Positions 34,444 through 42,028 are shown, numbered from the stretch's first letter. The stretch: 64,000 nt of DNA from Streptomyces sp. NBC_01275 (GCF_026340655.1 NZ_JAPEOZ010000001.1:4278001-4342000); one strand, 5' to 3'. The notes: generated from the letters alone by a model not told the origin. Numbers and translations are program-made.

Positions 34444-34481
34444 ATCACTCGTAGGCTTCCGAATCACTCGCAGGCTATCGA
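34444..34481. repeat. Two adjacent 19-bp direct repeats
   Basis: ATCACTCGTAGGCTTCCGA followed immediately by ATCACTCGCAGGCTATCGA, 16 of 19 identical. Each contains a TANNNT-like or related hexamer. Located 63 bases upstream of the hydrolase start, so it may be a tandem operator. Confidence 0.7.
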
Positions 34482-34484
34482 ATG

Positions 34485-34695
34485 CCCTTTCGAGAAATGC
34501 ACTCTCCGCGTACAACACCCCTCGTTCGAGTGACCTCGCTCAAGGAATGATCGCCGCTGCCGAGGGGAGATCTTCAACGGGAGGCGGACCGCTCGGGGAA
34601 ACCGGTCCGAGGGGAACGACCCTGAGAGCTCGGGGCTCCGGGTCGAAACAGGGGAGGACAGGCCCCGGCGCCAGACGGCGCCGGGGCCCTTCACT
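34485..34695 (+). ncRNA. Candidate non-coding RNA ending at a strong hairpin
   Basis: A run of local hairpins on the plus strand: GGACCG/CGGTCC (34586-34608), GACCC/GGGTC (34618-34644), then the perfect 12-base-pair stem at 34661-34688. No ORF of normal codon use is present. No clear promoter found, so the 5' end is arbitrary. Confidence 0.3.
34661..34688. terminator. Strong hairpin, probable terminator
   Basis: GGCCCCGGCGCC, loop AGAC, GGCGCCGGGGCC: a perfect 12-base-pair stem followed by CTTC on the plus strand. It lacks a long T run, as is usual in Streptomyces. Confidence 0.6.
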
Positions 34696-34922
34696 GCTCC
34701 GCGGCACATCATCCCCGCCCCCCTCAGGTCATATGCCTCACGCGACAGCCTGGCACGGGAAGCGTCGGAGCGCTGCGATTCGACACAGGGAATCTCCGAT
34801 TCGACGAGATCGACCGGACGTCACAACTGCCCCATGAACCCCAGGAGTTGAACAATGCTCAGCCTTGGCACACGGCTCGACGCGCGGCCCGACGCACAGC
34901 CCGGCGCACGACTCGACGCACG

Positions 34923-34978
34923 GCCCAGCGCCCAGCGCCCAGCGCCCAGCGCCCAGCGCCCAGCGCCTAGCGCCTAGC
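34923..34978. repeat. Eight 7-bp tandem units spanning the dmdR1 stop
   Basis: Six GCCCAGC units then two GCCTAGC units. The TAG stop of dmdR1 (34974-34976) is in the last unit, and the preceding unit carries a second TAG in another frame. Confidence 0.95.
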
Positions 34979-35666
34979 GCTTCGCGACGAACACGTGGGA
35001 CGCGACGTCCGACTCCAGCTCGGCCGCCTCGCCGCCGCTGCCGACCAGCACCCCGCCGGCCGACTCCGTCACGCTCACCACCGAACCGGGCTGCACACCC
35101 GCCCGGCGCAGCGTGTACATCAGCTGCGCGTCCGTCTGGATCGGCTCGCCGATACGGCGTACGACGACCGTCTTGCCCTCCAGGCCCGGGTCGAGGTCGG
35201 CCAACGAGACCATGCCCTCGTCCAGGAACGGGTCGGCGCCGTCCTTCTCGCCCAGCTCCTCCAGGCCCGGGATCGGGTTGCCGTAGGGGGACTCGGTGGG
35301 GTGGCGCAGCAGCTCGAGCACGCGGCGCTCGACCGCCTCGCTCATCACGTGCTCCCAGCGACACGCCTCGGCGTGGACCTGCTCCCACTCCAGGCCGATC
35401 ACGTCGACCAGGAGGCACTCGGCGAGCCGGTGCTTGCGCATCACGCGCGTGGCCAGCCGACGGCCCTCGTCGGTCAGCTCCAGGTGCCGGTCGCTGGCCA
35501 CGGAGACCAGGCCGTCGCGCTCCATGCGCGCCACCGTCTGGCTGACCGTCGGCCCGCTCTGGTCGAGCCGCTCGGCGATCCGGGCGCGCATGGGGACCAC
35601 ACCTTCCTCCTCCAGCTCGAGGATGGTGCGGAGATACATCTCCGTGGTGTCGATCAGTCCGGACAT
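34974..35666 (-). CDS. dmdR1: Iron-dependent transcriptional repressor, DtxR/IdeR family
   Basis: 230 residues. The N-terminal winged helix (TTEMYLRTILELEEEGVVPM and RIAERLDQSGPTVSQTVARM) binds iron boxes; the dimerisation domain carries the metal ligands of IdeR-type proteins (CLLVDVIGLEWEQVHAEACRWEH, with the Met/Cys/Glu/His ligand set, and HPTESPYGNPIPG). A C-terminal SH3-like domain ends in FVAKR. GAGGGG precedes the ATG. It controls siderophore and iron-uptake genes. The name rests on strong similarity to S. coelicolor DmdR1 and the same neighbours, recalled from memory. A long ORF lies antiparallel across its whole length. Confidence 0.93.
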   Translation of the reverse strand: MSGLIDTTEMYLRTILELEEEGVVPMRARIAERLDQSGPTVSQTVARMERDGLVSVASDRHLELTDEGRRLATRVMRKHRLAECLLVDVIGLEWEQVHAEACRWEHVMSEAVERRVLELLRHPTESPYGNPIPGLEELGEKDGADPFLDEGMVSLADLDPGLEGKTVVVRRIGEPIQTDAQLMYTLRRAGVQPGSVVSVTESAGGVLVGSGGEAAELESDVASHVFVAKR

Positions 35667-35774
35667 TCATGCCCCTCGATTAGCTCTGCCGAAGACTCGA
35701 CGGCGCTTCGGCGCGTGCGCTGGCCCTGGACTCAATTCTGCCGGATACCACTGCCAAGCGTGCCGCGCCGTTGA
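34995..35774 (+). CDS. Antiparallel ORF across dmdR1 (Adm-like candidate)
   Basis: A 259-residue frame runs on the opposite strand across all of dmdR1 and 108 bases beyond its start. Long antisense frames are common in high-GC DNA, and this one has the His/Arg/Leu-rich composition expected of a shadow. It is listed because an antiparallel gene, adm, overlapping dmdR1 has been described in S. coelicolor with expressed products. Which start and frame correspond to Adm cannot be decided here. Confidence 0.25.
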   Translation: MGRDVRLQLGRLAAAADQHPAGRLRHAHHRTGLHTRPAQRVHQLRVRLDRLADTAYDDRLALQARVEVGQRDHALVQERVGAVLLAQLLQARDRVAVGGLGGVAQQLEHAALDRLAHHVLPATRLGVDLLPLQADHVDQEALGEPVLAHHARGQPTALVGQLQVPVAGHGDQAVALHARHRLADRRPALVEPLGDPGAHGDHTFLLQLEDGAEIHLRGVDQSGHSCPSISSAEDSTALRRVRWPWTQFCRIPLPSVPRR

Positions 35775-36087
35775 AACGAGGCGGTTACATCAGGGGTCGG
35801 GGCACCGGAACGGGGTGGGGTGTGGGTGCCGCGTCGGCGGGGCGGGGGTACGGGTGCCGGTGGGGTGTGGGTACGGGCGTCGGTACGGGCCCAGTGGGCC
35901 GTCGGTACGGGCGCCGGTGGGGCGTCGGCCGTATTGACAGGGCGTTGGTCCAGACCGCACGGTGATCCGCGACATGGACACCGGAGACGAACACCGGACA
36001 CCGCCGACCGCAGACCGCAGACCGCAGACCGCAGACCGCACACCGCACACCGGCACGACCACCGGACACGGCGAAGGGGCCCCTCGG
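35667..36087. other. Divergent promoter region rich in short repeats
   Basis: 421 bases between dmdR1 and the SIS gene. It carries GGTACGGG/GGTGCCGG-type repeats (35815-35930) and six 7-bp units at 36007-36048. No gene is supported; no iron-box palindrome of the TTAGGTTAGG type was seen. Confidence 0.5.
36007..36048. repeat. Six 7-bp tandem units
   Basis: Four ACCGCAG then two ACCGCAC units, 40 bases upstream of the SIS-domain gene. Confidence 0.9.
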
Positions 36088-36843
36088 ATGAGCGACCGCA
36101 AGCTCGGCGACCAGTTCTTCGACGCCGCGATCACCCTGCTGCAACGGGTCCGCGACGAGGAGTCCGAGGCCGTGGAGGCCGCCGGCGCTCTGCTCGCCGA
36201 CACCGTGGCCGCCGGCGGACGGCTCTTCGCCTTCGGGGCCGGCCACTCCTCCCTCGCCGCCCAGGACGTCGTCTACCGCGCGGGCGGCCTCGCCCTGATG
36301 AACCTCCTCGCGGTGCCGGGCGTGGTCGGCGTCGACGTCGTGCCCGCCACCCTCGGCTCCGCCCTGGAGCGCGTCGACGGCCTCGCGGGCGCCGTCCTGG
36401 ACACCTCGCCGGTCCGCGCGGGCGACGCCCTCGTGATCGTCTCGCTGTCCGGCCGCAACGCGCTGCCCGTGGAGATGGCCCTGAACGCCCGCGCCCTGGG
36501 CCTGAAGGTCATCGGCGTGACCTCGGTGGCGTACGCCTCGGAGACGACGTCACGGCACGCCTCGGGCGCCTTCCTGAAGGACCACTGCGACGTCGTCGTG
36601 GACTCGAAGATCGCGGTCGGCGACGCCGAGCTCACCCTCGACACCGTCCCGGCGCCCTTCGCCCCCGCCTCCACCGTCGTCACCTCGGCCCTGCTCCAGG
36701 CCGTCATGGCCACCGCGGCCGGCGTCCTCGCCGAACGGGGCATCGAGCCCCCGCTCCTGCGCTCCGGCAACGTCGACGGCGGCCACGAGTGGAACCGACG
36801 GATCATGGAGGAGTACCGGGAGCGGATCTTCTACCGCCGCTGA
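36088..36843 (+). CDS. SIS domain (phosphosugar-binding) protein
   Basis: 251 residues from the ATG at 36088 with AAGGGG upstream; the frame is open to 35962 but that part is repeat-derived. The SIS fold appears in FAFGAGHSSLAAQDVVYRAG and the Ser-rich phosphosugar loop VIVSLSGRNALPVEMAL. The C-terminus carries SGNVDGGHEWNRRIMEEY. SIS proteins isomerise or sense phosphosugars such as GlcNAc-6-P or MurNAc-6-P. Divergent from dmdR1. Substrate unknown. Confidence 0.85.
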   Translation: MSDRKLGDQFFDAAITLLQRVRDEESEAVEAAGALLADTVAAGGRLFAFGAGHSSLAAQDVVYRAGGLALMNLLAVPGVVGVDVVPATLGSALERVDGLAGAVLDTSPVRAGDALVIVSLSGRNALPVEMALNARALGLKVIGVTSVAYASETTSRHASGAFLKDHCDVVVDSKIAVGDAELTLDTVPAPFAPASTVVTSALLQAVMATAAGVLAERGIEPPLLRSGNVDGGHEWNRRIMEEYRERIFYRR

Positions 36844-36892
36844 GGGGACACCGGCGAGCGGCTGCGGCCGCGCGTATGCCCTTCCGCGCGCG

Positions 36893-38398
36893 TCAGGCGC
36901 CGTCGCCGCGGCCGGCCCGGTCGACCAGGCCGGTCAGGTCGGCCAGGTCGAGGGCGGCCGCGATCCGGACGGCGACGTCCTCGGCGTAGATCGCGTCGGA
37001 CCGTTCGAAGGGGCTGCGGCCGCTGCCGCGCAGGAACGTCACGACGCCCAGGGTGCGACCGCGGCTGCGCAGCACCGCGCACAGCGCGTGCACGGTGTCC
37101 TCGGGCCACAGGCGGGCCCGCGCCCACTCCCGTGCCACGTCGGCCTCCACCGTGCCGGCGGCGGCCCGCACGGAACCGGCCCGCGCCACGCACTGCAGCG
37201 CCGGATGCCCCTCGCCGTAGCGGAGGGGGACGCCGGCGTGGCCGGTGAGCTCGCTGGGGCCCGGCCCGCCCGAGGGCGTGGCGGCGACCCGGACCAGCCG
37301 CAGCGGGCCGTTCGTCACCGCCGCCGTCGTCGTCGCCGCCCTCATCGGCGTCTCGCCGTCGGTCGTGGCGCCGCCCGCCACGCGGTCGACGAGGGCGTGG
37401 TCGGCGAATCCGGCGAGCGCGAAGTCGAGGTGGACGGTGGCCGCCTCGGCCGGGTCCTCGCACTCGACGGCGGCGCGGGCGGCCCGGTGCAGCTGGTTGG
37501 TGCGGAAGCGCAGCAGGGACGCCTCCTGCTCGCCCTGCTTGGCCTCGGTGACGTCCTGGAAGAGCCAGCCGACCCCGAGCGGCACCGGCTCCTCCGCGAG
37601 CGGCGAGGCCAGCCTCAGGAAGCCGCTGCGCCAACAGCGCCGCCGCTCGCCCTCCGGGGTGCGCACCCCGACCCACAGCTCGGCGGGGGCGGGCGGAGCG
37701 CCCTCGGCGAGGACGTGCGTCAGCGCGTTCTCCAGCTCCTCCACGCCCCGGGTGAGCAGATCGCCCAGCGGGCGGCCCAGCACGGCCGTACGGCCCGTGC
37801 CGAGCGCGCGGGCGGCGTGCGCGTTGACGACGGCGGGGCGCAGGTCGGCGTCGACCAGGACGACGCCCCAGGAGGCGTCGTCGAACAGGGCCTCGCTGAG
37901 CGCGATGGAACGCTCCAGGTCGATCTGGGCGTGCACCTCGCTGAAGGCGCAGTACAGCCCGGCGGGCTTGCCGTCGGGGCCGGGGACGGCGGCGGACTGG
38001 GTGCGCACGAGGACGCGGCCGCCGTCCTTCGTCAGCAGCGCGAACTCGTGGACCTGGCGGCCGGCCGCGTGCATGGCCGACATCAGCCGGCTCTCGACCT
38101 CCTCGGCGTCCGCCTCGCGCACGGCCCAGCCGGCGAAGCCGTGCCGGCCGACGGCCTCGGCGGCGCTCCAGCCGAGGATGCGCTCGGCCTCGCGGTTCCA
38201 GTGGGTGACGACGCCGTCGGCGTCGAAGGCGCACAGAGCCGCGTCCATGCCGTCGAGCAGCGCGGCGAGCAGGTCGGAGCCGGCCGGGCCGCCCGGTCCC
38301 GCCGGGGGCTCCAGGCCGTCGTCTCCCGACCGACCGGGCTGCTCGGGCTCGTCCGGCCCCAGCTCGTCGGTGGTCCCACTACGCCGGGAAGCACTCAC
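36893..38398 (-). CDS. PAS-domain sensor protein with C-terminal GAF-like domain
   Basis: 501 residues from a GTG at 38398 with AGGGGG upstream. PAS domain 1 (LLDGMDAALCAFDADGVVTHW, residues 45-165), PAS domain 2 (FDDASWGVVLVDADLRPAVV, about 170-290), and a C-terminal GAF-like part (RARLWPEDTVHALCAVLRSR, then LGVVTFLRGSGRSPFERSDA). Many Streptomyces relatives end in a PP2C phosphatase acting on STAS proteins; here the protein stops after the GAF-like region, so it lacks an output enzyme. Cytoplasmic; ligand unknown. Confidence 0.82.
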   Translation of the reverse strand: MSASRRSGTTDELGPDEPEQPGRSGDDGLEPPAGPGGPAGSDLLAALLDGMDAALCAFDADGVVTHWNREAERILGWSAAEAVGRHGFAGWAVREADAEEVESRLMSAMHAAGRQVHEFALLTKDGGRVLVRTQSAAVPGPDGKPAGLYCAFSEVHAQIDLERSIALSEALFDDASWGVVLVDADLRPAVVNAHAARALGTGRTAVLGRPLGDLLTRGVEELENALTHVLAEGAPPAPAELWVGVRTPEGERRRCWRSGFLRLASPLAEEPVPLGVGWLFQDVTEAKQGEQEASLLRFRTNQLHRAARAAVECEDPAEAATVHLDFALAGFADHALVDRVAGGATTDGETPMRAATTTAAVTNGPLRLVRVAATPSGGPGPSELTGHAGVPLRYGEGHPALQCVARAGSVRAAAGTVEADVAREWARARLWPEDTVHALCAVLRSRGRTLGVVTFLRGSGRSPFERSDAIYAEDVAVRIAAALDLADLTGLVDRAGRGDGA

Positions 38399-38501
38399 CT
38401 GGACCCCCTGCAGGTTCGCTCACTTGCCCTCATTCAACTCGAACGTGACGCAGCCCACATATGGTTCCCGCAAGATTGCAGGGGAATCGTTGTACGACCC
38501 C

Positions 38502-38963
38502 CTATTCCCACCCGGGTACCACCCGCAGATCGATCCACTCCTCACTCCGCCCATCCAGGACATACCGCTCGACCTCGACGAACCCCCGCCCCCGCGCGAA
38601 CAGCAGCCCCTCCTCGTTGACGCCCAGCACACACGTCTCGACCGCCCGCGCCCCGAGCACGCGCGCGTGAGCGAGCCCGTCGTCGTACAGGGCGCTCCCA
38701 TGGCCGCGCCTCCGATATGCGGGCAGCACGCGCGCGATGACGGTCGCCACCGCCCCCTCCCCCTCCGGCGGCCGCACGGTCGAACACCCGACGAGCACAC
38801 CCCCGACATACGCGTTCACCAGCCGATACCTCCCGGCCCGCTCCCGCACCTCGTCAAGGGCCAGCGCGGCGGGCGGCACGATCGTGTTGTGGACGTGCCG
38901 CCACTGCTCGAGCCTGGCCTCGTCTGCATCCGGCCCCACGGCTTCGATACGAAGATCAGTCAC
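38502..38963 (-). CDS. GNAT family N-acetyltransferase
   Basis: About 153 residues from the GTG at 38963; another GTG at 38987 is possible. The GNAT acetyl-CoA-binding motif is VIARVLPAYRRRGHGSALYDD, followed by VETCVLGVNEEGLLFARGRG typical of the C-terminal half. Likely acetylates a small molecule or protein; target unknown. Located between the PAS protein and the structured region upstream of the oxygenase gene. Confidence 0.85.
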   Translation of the reverse strand: MTDLRIEAVGPDADEARLEQWRHVHNTIVPPAALALDEVRERAGRYRLVNAYVGGVLVGCSTVRPPEGEGAVATVIARVLPAYRRRGHGSALYDDGLAHARVLGARAVETCVLGVNEEGLLFARGRGFVEVERYVLDGRSEEWIDLRVVPGWE

Positions 38964-39043
38964 GCCAGCAGAGAACCGCGCCCTCACGCGCGCGTCAACG
39001 CGTTTGCGGGACAGCCGGGCCGCGTCAGGCGCAGAAAAAGAGC

Positions 39044-39072
39044 TTGAGCGATCGGAGATGCCTTCTTAGGGT
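39044..39072 (+). promoter_or_regulatory. Sigma-70 (HrdB-type) promoter
   Basis: TTGAGC (39044-39049), a 17-base spacer and TAGGGT (39067-39072). Start expected near 39079-39080, seven bases before the Shine-Dalgarno sequence of the 12-codon ORF. Confidence 0.6.
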
Positions 39073-39105
39073 GTGCGTACCGAGGGAAAGGAGGTGGTTC
39101 GGAGC

Positions 39106-39144
39106 ATGTATGCACACCGGACGTCGGAGGTGGCTGCGGGCTAG
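39106..39144 (+). CDS. 12-residue leader ORF with very strong ribosome-binding site
   Basis: Encodes MYAHRTSEVAAG. AAAGGAGGTGG lies eight bases before the ATG, the best Shine-Dalgarno match in the window. Directly downstream is the multi-stem RNA at 39210-39295. The design (promoter, strong start, tiny ORF, structured RNA) is that of a translated attenuator or leader, but no run of regulatory codons is seen, so the signal is unknown. Confidence 0.5.
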   Translation: MYAHRTSEVAAG

Positions 39145-39209
39145 TGGCCCGTCGCCCACTCAGTGCGGTGCCGGACCAGCGTGTGTGTGAGGCACGCAGC
39201 CGGCCAATC

Positions 39210-39295
39210 CAACGCAGTCACCCGACCCGCGAGTCGCCGGTACGTCCGGCCGGCCCCTCCTCAGGGGGGACCAGACTCGCGGGTCGCCTGCGTTG
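39210..39295 (+). promoter_or_regulatory. Structured RNA element with multi-branched stem
   Basis: Outer stem CAACGCAG (39210) with CTGCGTTG (39288); main stem CGACCCGCGAGTC (39223-39235) with GACTCGCGGGTCG (39274-39286), perfect over 13 pairs. The enclosed loop holds two further hairpins, CCGG-TACGT-CCGG and CCCCT-CCTC-AGGGG. No T run follows. It could be a riboswitch, attenuator or small RNA; I do not recognise it as a named class. Confidence 0.6.
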
Positions 39296-39362
39296 TCGGA
39301 GAGTCTGCGGTGCGTGACCCGCGCCACGTACGGATCTTTCGGCAGGCAGTACTCTGGGGAAC

Positions 39363-39437
39363 ATGCTTTCGCTCGTTCGACGCCGCCACGTGGACTACGT
39401 CCGCGTCACGAGCATGGGCTGTCGACGCTCCATCTGA
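39363..39437 (+). CDS. RRHVD-type putative leader peptide (24 residues)
   Basis: Sequence begins MLSLVRRRHVDYVRV and continues TSMGCRRSI. It fits the Streptomyces leader-peptide pattern (L-x-x-R-R-H-V-D-x-x-R-x-x-S-x-x-C-R) found, from memory, upstream of sulfur and cysteine metabolism genes, where a late Cys codon is thought to sense cysteine supply. A -10-like TACTCT lies seven bases upstream of the ATG, and GGGGA precedes it. The next gene, 121 bases downstream, is a 2OG-Fe(II) oxygenase. Confidence 0.65.
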   Translation: MLSLVRRRHVDYVRVTSMGCRRSI

Positions 39438-39558
39438 GCCCGTCCAGCCCCCTTCGCGGTTCACCGCCGCTTGCGTTCCCCTCTTCCCCGCCCGCTTGGC
39501 ACCCGCGCGCCGTCCCACCGACGGCGGTCGCGGACCCCGTACACCCTACGGACGCACC

Positions 39559-40581
39559 ATGACGAACCCGAACCCGTCCTACCAGCAACTGCCGATCATC
39601 GATCTCTCCGCCGCCGATCGCGGGCCTCAGGCTCGGGCGCTGCTGCATGCGCAGTTGCACAGTGCCGCGCATGACGTGGGGTTCTTCCAGTTGGTGGGGC
39701 ATGGAGTGAGCGCCGAGGAGACCGGGAAGCTGCTGTCCGCCATGCGGGCCTTCTTCGCTCTGCCGGAGGCCGCGCGGCTCGCGATCGACAATGTGAACTC
39801 GCCGCACTTCCGGGGGTACACGCGGACCGGTGACGAGCGGACCGGGGGGCGGCGGGACTGGCGGGATCAGCTCGACATCGGGGCGGAGCGGCCGGCACGG
39901 ACACCGGGGGCGGGCGAGCCCGCCTACTGGTGGCTGGAGGGGCCGAACCAGTGGCCCGACGGGCTTCCCGAGCTGCGGGTCGCCGCGCTCGCGTGGATCG
40001 AGCGGCTCAGTGCCGTCGCCGAGCGGCTGCTGCACGAGCTGCTGGCCTCGATCGGCGCGCCCGTCGACTTCTACGACCAGGCCTTCGGGGAGCGGGCGCA
40101 TCCGCATCTGAAGCTGGTGCGGTATCCGGGGAGCGCGGGGGACGGGGACGGTCAGGGGGTGGGGGCCCACAAGGACTACGGGTTCCTGACGCTGCTGCTC
40201 CAGGACCAGGTCGGCGGGCTTCAGGTGCAGCGGGAGGACGGGCTGTTCCATGACGTCCCGCCGCTGCCGGGGGCCTTCGTCGTGAACCTCGGTGAGCTGT
40301 TGGAGGTGGCGACGAACGGGTACCTCGTCGCCACCAACCACCGGGTCGTGTCGCCGCCGAGCGCCGTCGAGCGGTTCTCGGTGCCGTTCTTCTACAACCC
40401 GCGGCTGGACGCGCGCGTGGAGCCGCTGCCCTTCCCGCACGCCTCCACCGCCCCGGGCGTCACCGACGACCCGGCCAACCCGCTCTTCGCGGAGTACGGC
40501 TTCAACGAGCTGAAGGGCAAGCTGCGGGCCCATCCGCTGGTGGCCGAGCGGCATCACGCGGAGCTGCTCAGCCCCGCGTGA
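39559..40581 (+). CDS. 2-oxoglutarate/Fe(II)-dependent oxygenase, isopenicillin N synthase-like
   Basis: 340 residues from the ATG at 39559. The N-terminal DIOX_N domain (LPIIDLSAADRGPQAR) precedes a jelly-roll core with the iron ligands His and Asp in GAHKDYGFLTLL, the distal His in ATNHRVVSPPSAVERFSVPF, and the RFS 2-oxoglutarate-binding triad in the same stretch. Family members hydroxylate or desaturate small molecules in the cytosol. The preceding leader peptide suggests cysteine/sulfur-responsive expression, so a sulfur-containing substrate is an attractive but unproven idea. Confidence 0.88.
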   Translation: MTNPNPSYQQLPIIDLSAADRGPQARALLHAQLHSAAHDVGFFQLVGHGVSAEETGKLLSAMRAFFALPEAARLAIDNVNSPHFRGYTRTGDERTGGRRDWRDQLDIGAERPARTPGAGEPAYWWLEGPNQWPDGLPELRVAALAWIERLSAVAERLLHELLASIGAPVDFYDQAFGERAHPHLKLVRYPGSAGDGDGQGVGAHKDYGFLTLLLQDQVGGLQVQREDGLFHDVPPLPGAFVVNLGELLEVATNGYLVATNHRVVSPPSAVERFSVPFFYNPRLDARVEPLPFPHASTAPGVTDDPANPLFAEYGFNELKGKLRAHPLVAERHHAELLSPA

Positions 40582-40670
40582 CGCCGTGCGTCGCCGTGCG
40601 TGATGCCCTGCGTGACGCCGTGCGTGATGCCCTGCGTGAGCCGACGCCGACGCCGACGCCGAGCTGCCGC

Positions 40671-41771
40671 TCAGTCCGCGATGTCGCCGTACCCCTCGAT
40701 CTCGTGCGGGTCGCGTGAGCCGGGGCCGATGTAGCGGGCGGACGGGCGGACCAGGCGGCCGGTGCGCTTCTGCTCCAGGATGTGCGCCGACCAGCCGGCC
40801 GTGCGGGCGCAGCTGAACATCGAGGTGAACATGTGCGCCGGGACCTCCGCGAAGTCCAGGACGATGGCCGCCCAGAACTCGACGTTCGTCGCCAGGACCC
40901 GGTCGGGGCGGCGGGCGTGGAGCTCCGCCAGGGCGGCCTTCTCCAGGGCCTCGGCGATCTCGAAGCGGGGCGCGCCCAGTTCGCGGGCGGTACGGCGCAG
41001 CACGCGCGCGCGGGGGTCCTCGGCGCGGTAGACGCGGTGGCCGAAGCCCATGAGGCGCTCGCCCTTGTCGAGGGCCTGCCTGACGTAGGCCTCGGCGTCC
41101 CCGGTGCGCTCGATCTCCTCGATCATACCGAGGACGCGGGAGGGGGCGCCGCCGTGCAGCGGGCCGGACATGGCTCCTACGGCGCCGGAGAGCGCGGCGG
41201 CGACGTCCGCGCCGGTGGAGGCGATGACGCGGGCGGTGAAGGTGGAGGCGTTCATGCCGTGCTCGGCGGCGGACGTCCAGTAGGCGTCCACGGCGGCGAC
41301 GTGCTTGGGGTCCGGCTCGCCCCGCCAGCGGATCATGAACCGCTCGACGACGGACTGGGCCTTGTCGATCTCGCTCTGGGGGACCATGGGCCGGCCCTGG
41401 CCGCGCGCCGACTGGGCGACGTAGGAGAGGGCCATGACGGCGGCGCGGGCGAGGTCGTCGCGGGCCTGCTCGGCGTCGATGTCGAGGAGGGGCTTGAGGC
41501 CCCAGACGGGCGCGAGCATGGCGAGCGCGGACTGGACGTCGACGCGGATGTCGCCGGAGTGGACCGGGATCGGGAACGGCTCGGCGGGCGGCAGGCCCGG
41601 ATTGAAGGCGCCGTCGACGAGCAGCCCCCAGACGTTGCCGAAGGAGACATGGCCGACCAGGTCCTCGATGTCGACGCCCCGGTAGCGAAGGGCGCCGCCC
41701 TCCTTGTCCGGTTCGGCGATCTCCGTCTCGAACGCGACGACTCCCTCGAGCCCGGGTACGAAGTCGGACAT
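40671..41771 (-). CDS. Citrate synthase (second, short type)
   Basis: 366 residues; GAGGAG precedes the ATG. Catalytic residues are visible in EHGMNASTFTARVIAST (His), GFGHRVYRAEDPRA (His) and the C-terminal FWAAIVLDFAEVP (Asp); GPLHGGAPSRV is the CoA/citrate loop. The length and an N-terminus starting directly at VPGLEGVVAFETEI mark the short form often annotated citrate synthase 2, which may also act on 2-methylcitrate. Condenses acetyl-CoA and oxaloacetate. Divergent from pdxH with a dyad in the shared spacer. Confidence 0.92.
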   Translation of the reverse strand: MSDFVPGLEGVVAFETEIAEPDKEGGALRYRGVDIEDLVGHVSFGNVWGLLVDGAFNPGLPPAEPFPIPVHSGDIRVDVQSALAMLAPVWGLKPLLDIDAEQARDDLARAAVMALSYVAQSARGQGRPMVPQSEIDKAQSVVERFMIRWRGEPDPKHVAAVDAYWTSAAEHGMNASTFTARVIASTGADVAAALSGAVGAMSGPLHGGAPSRVLGMIEEIERTGDAEAYVRQALDKGERLMGFGHRVYRAEDPRARVLRRTARELGAPRFEIAEALEKAALAELHARRPDRVLATNVEFWAAIVLDFAEVPAHMFTSMFSCARTAGWSAHILEQKRTGRLVRPSARYIGPGSRDPHEIEGYGDIAD

Positions 41772-41940
41772 CAGGCGGCTCCTCGTGATGTGTACGACGG
41801 GTAGGCGACGGCTGTGCGACAGACGGCGCCGGCGGATCCACGGTCCTGCGTGAGGACTCGCGGTCCTGGGCGGTCATCCCAGTGATGCCCCGTGCGGCTG
41901 TCGGTCACCCAACCGGGATGCCTTCTGCACCATATCCCCG

Positions 41941-41982
41941 AGTGCCACCTTTGGGGAGTGGTCGCGGCACTCAGTGCCACCT
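41941..41982. promoter_or_regulatory. Candidate operator between citrate synthase and pdxH
   Basis: A perfect dyad GGCACT-C-AGTGCC at 41966-41978, plus a direct repeat AGTGCCACCT at 41941-41950 and 41973-41982, 32 bases (about three turns) apart. The binding protein is unknown. Confidence 0.45.
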
Positions 41983-42028
41983 GCCGGGCGGCGGTCTTCG
42001 GTGATCCGTCATACGGCAAGATGACGGC

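Larger units (their letters stand above)
34382..34973. other. Intergenic region with tandem 19-mer, terminator and 7-bp repeats
   Basis: 592 bases without a convincing ORF. Contents: two adjacent 19-bp units (34444-34481), an RNA-like stretch ending in a strong hairpin (34661-34688), and a 7-bp tandem array running into the dmdR1 stop codon (34923-34978). Confidence 0.6.
38964..39558. other. Long leader region of the 2OG oxygenase gene
   Basis: 595 bases holding a clear promoter, a 12-codon ORF with a near-perfect Shine-Dalgarno sequence, a multi-stem RNA element and a 24-residue leader peptide, all on the plus strand. See the separate entries. Confidence 0.7.

Noticed and set aside
34444..34481. 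Possible iron boxes in the tandem 19-mers next to dmdR1
   Set aside because: Only the AGGCT core resembles the TTAGGTTAGGCTAACCTAA pattern; the arms do not match.
35296..35937. Second antisense frame over dmdR1 and its promoter
   Set aside because: Ser/Arg-rich shadow composition and no start signal; the 34995 frame is the better Adm-like candidate.
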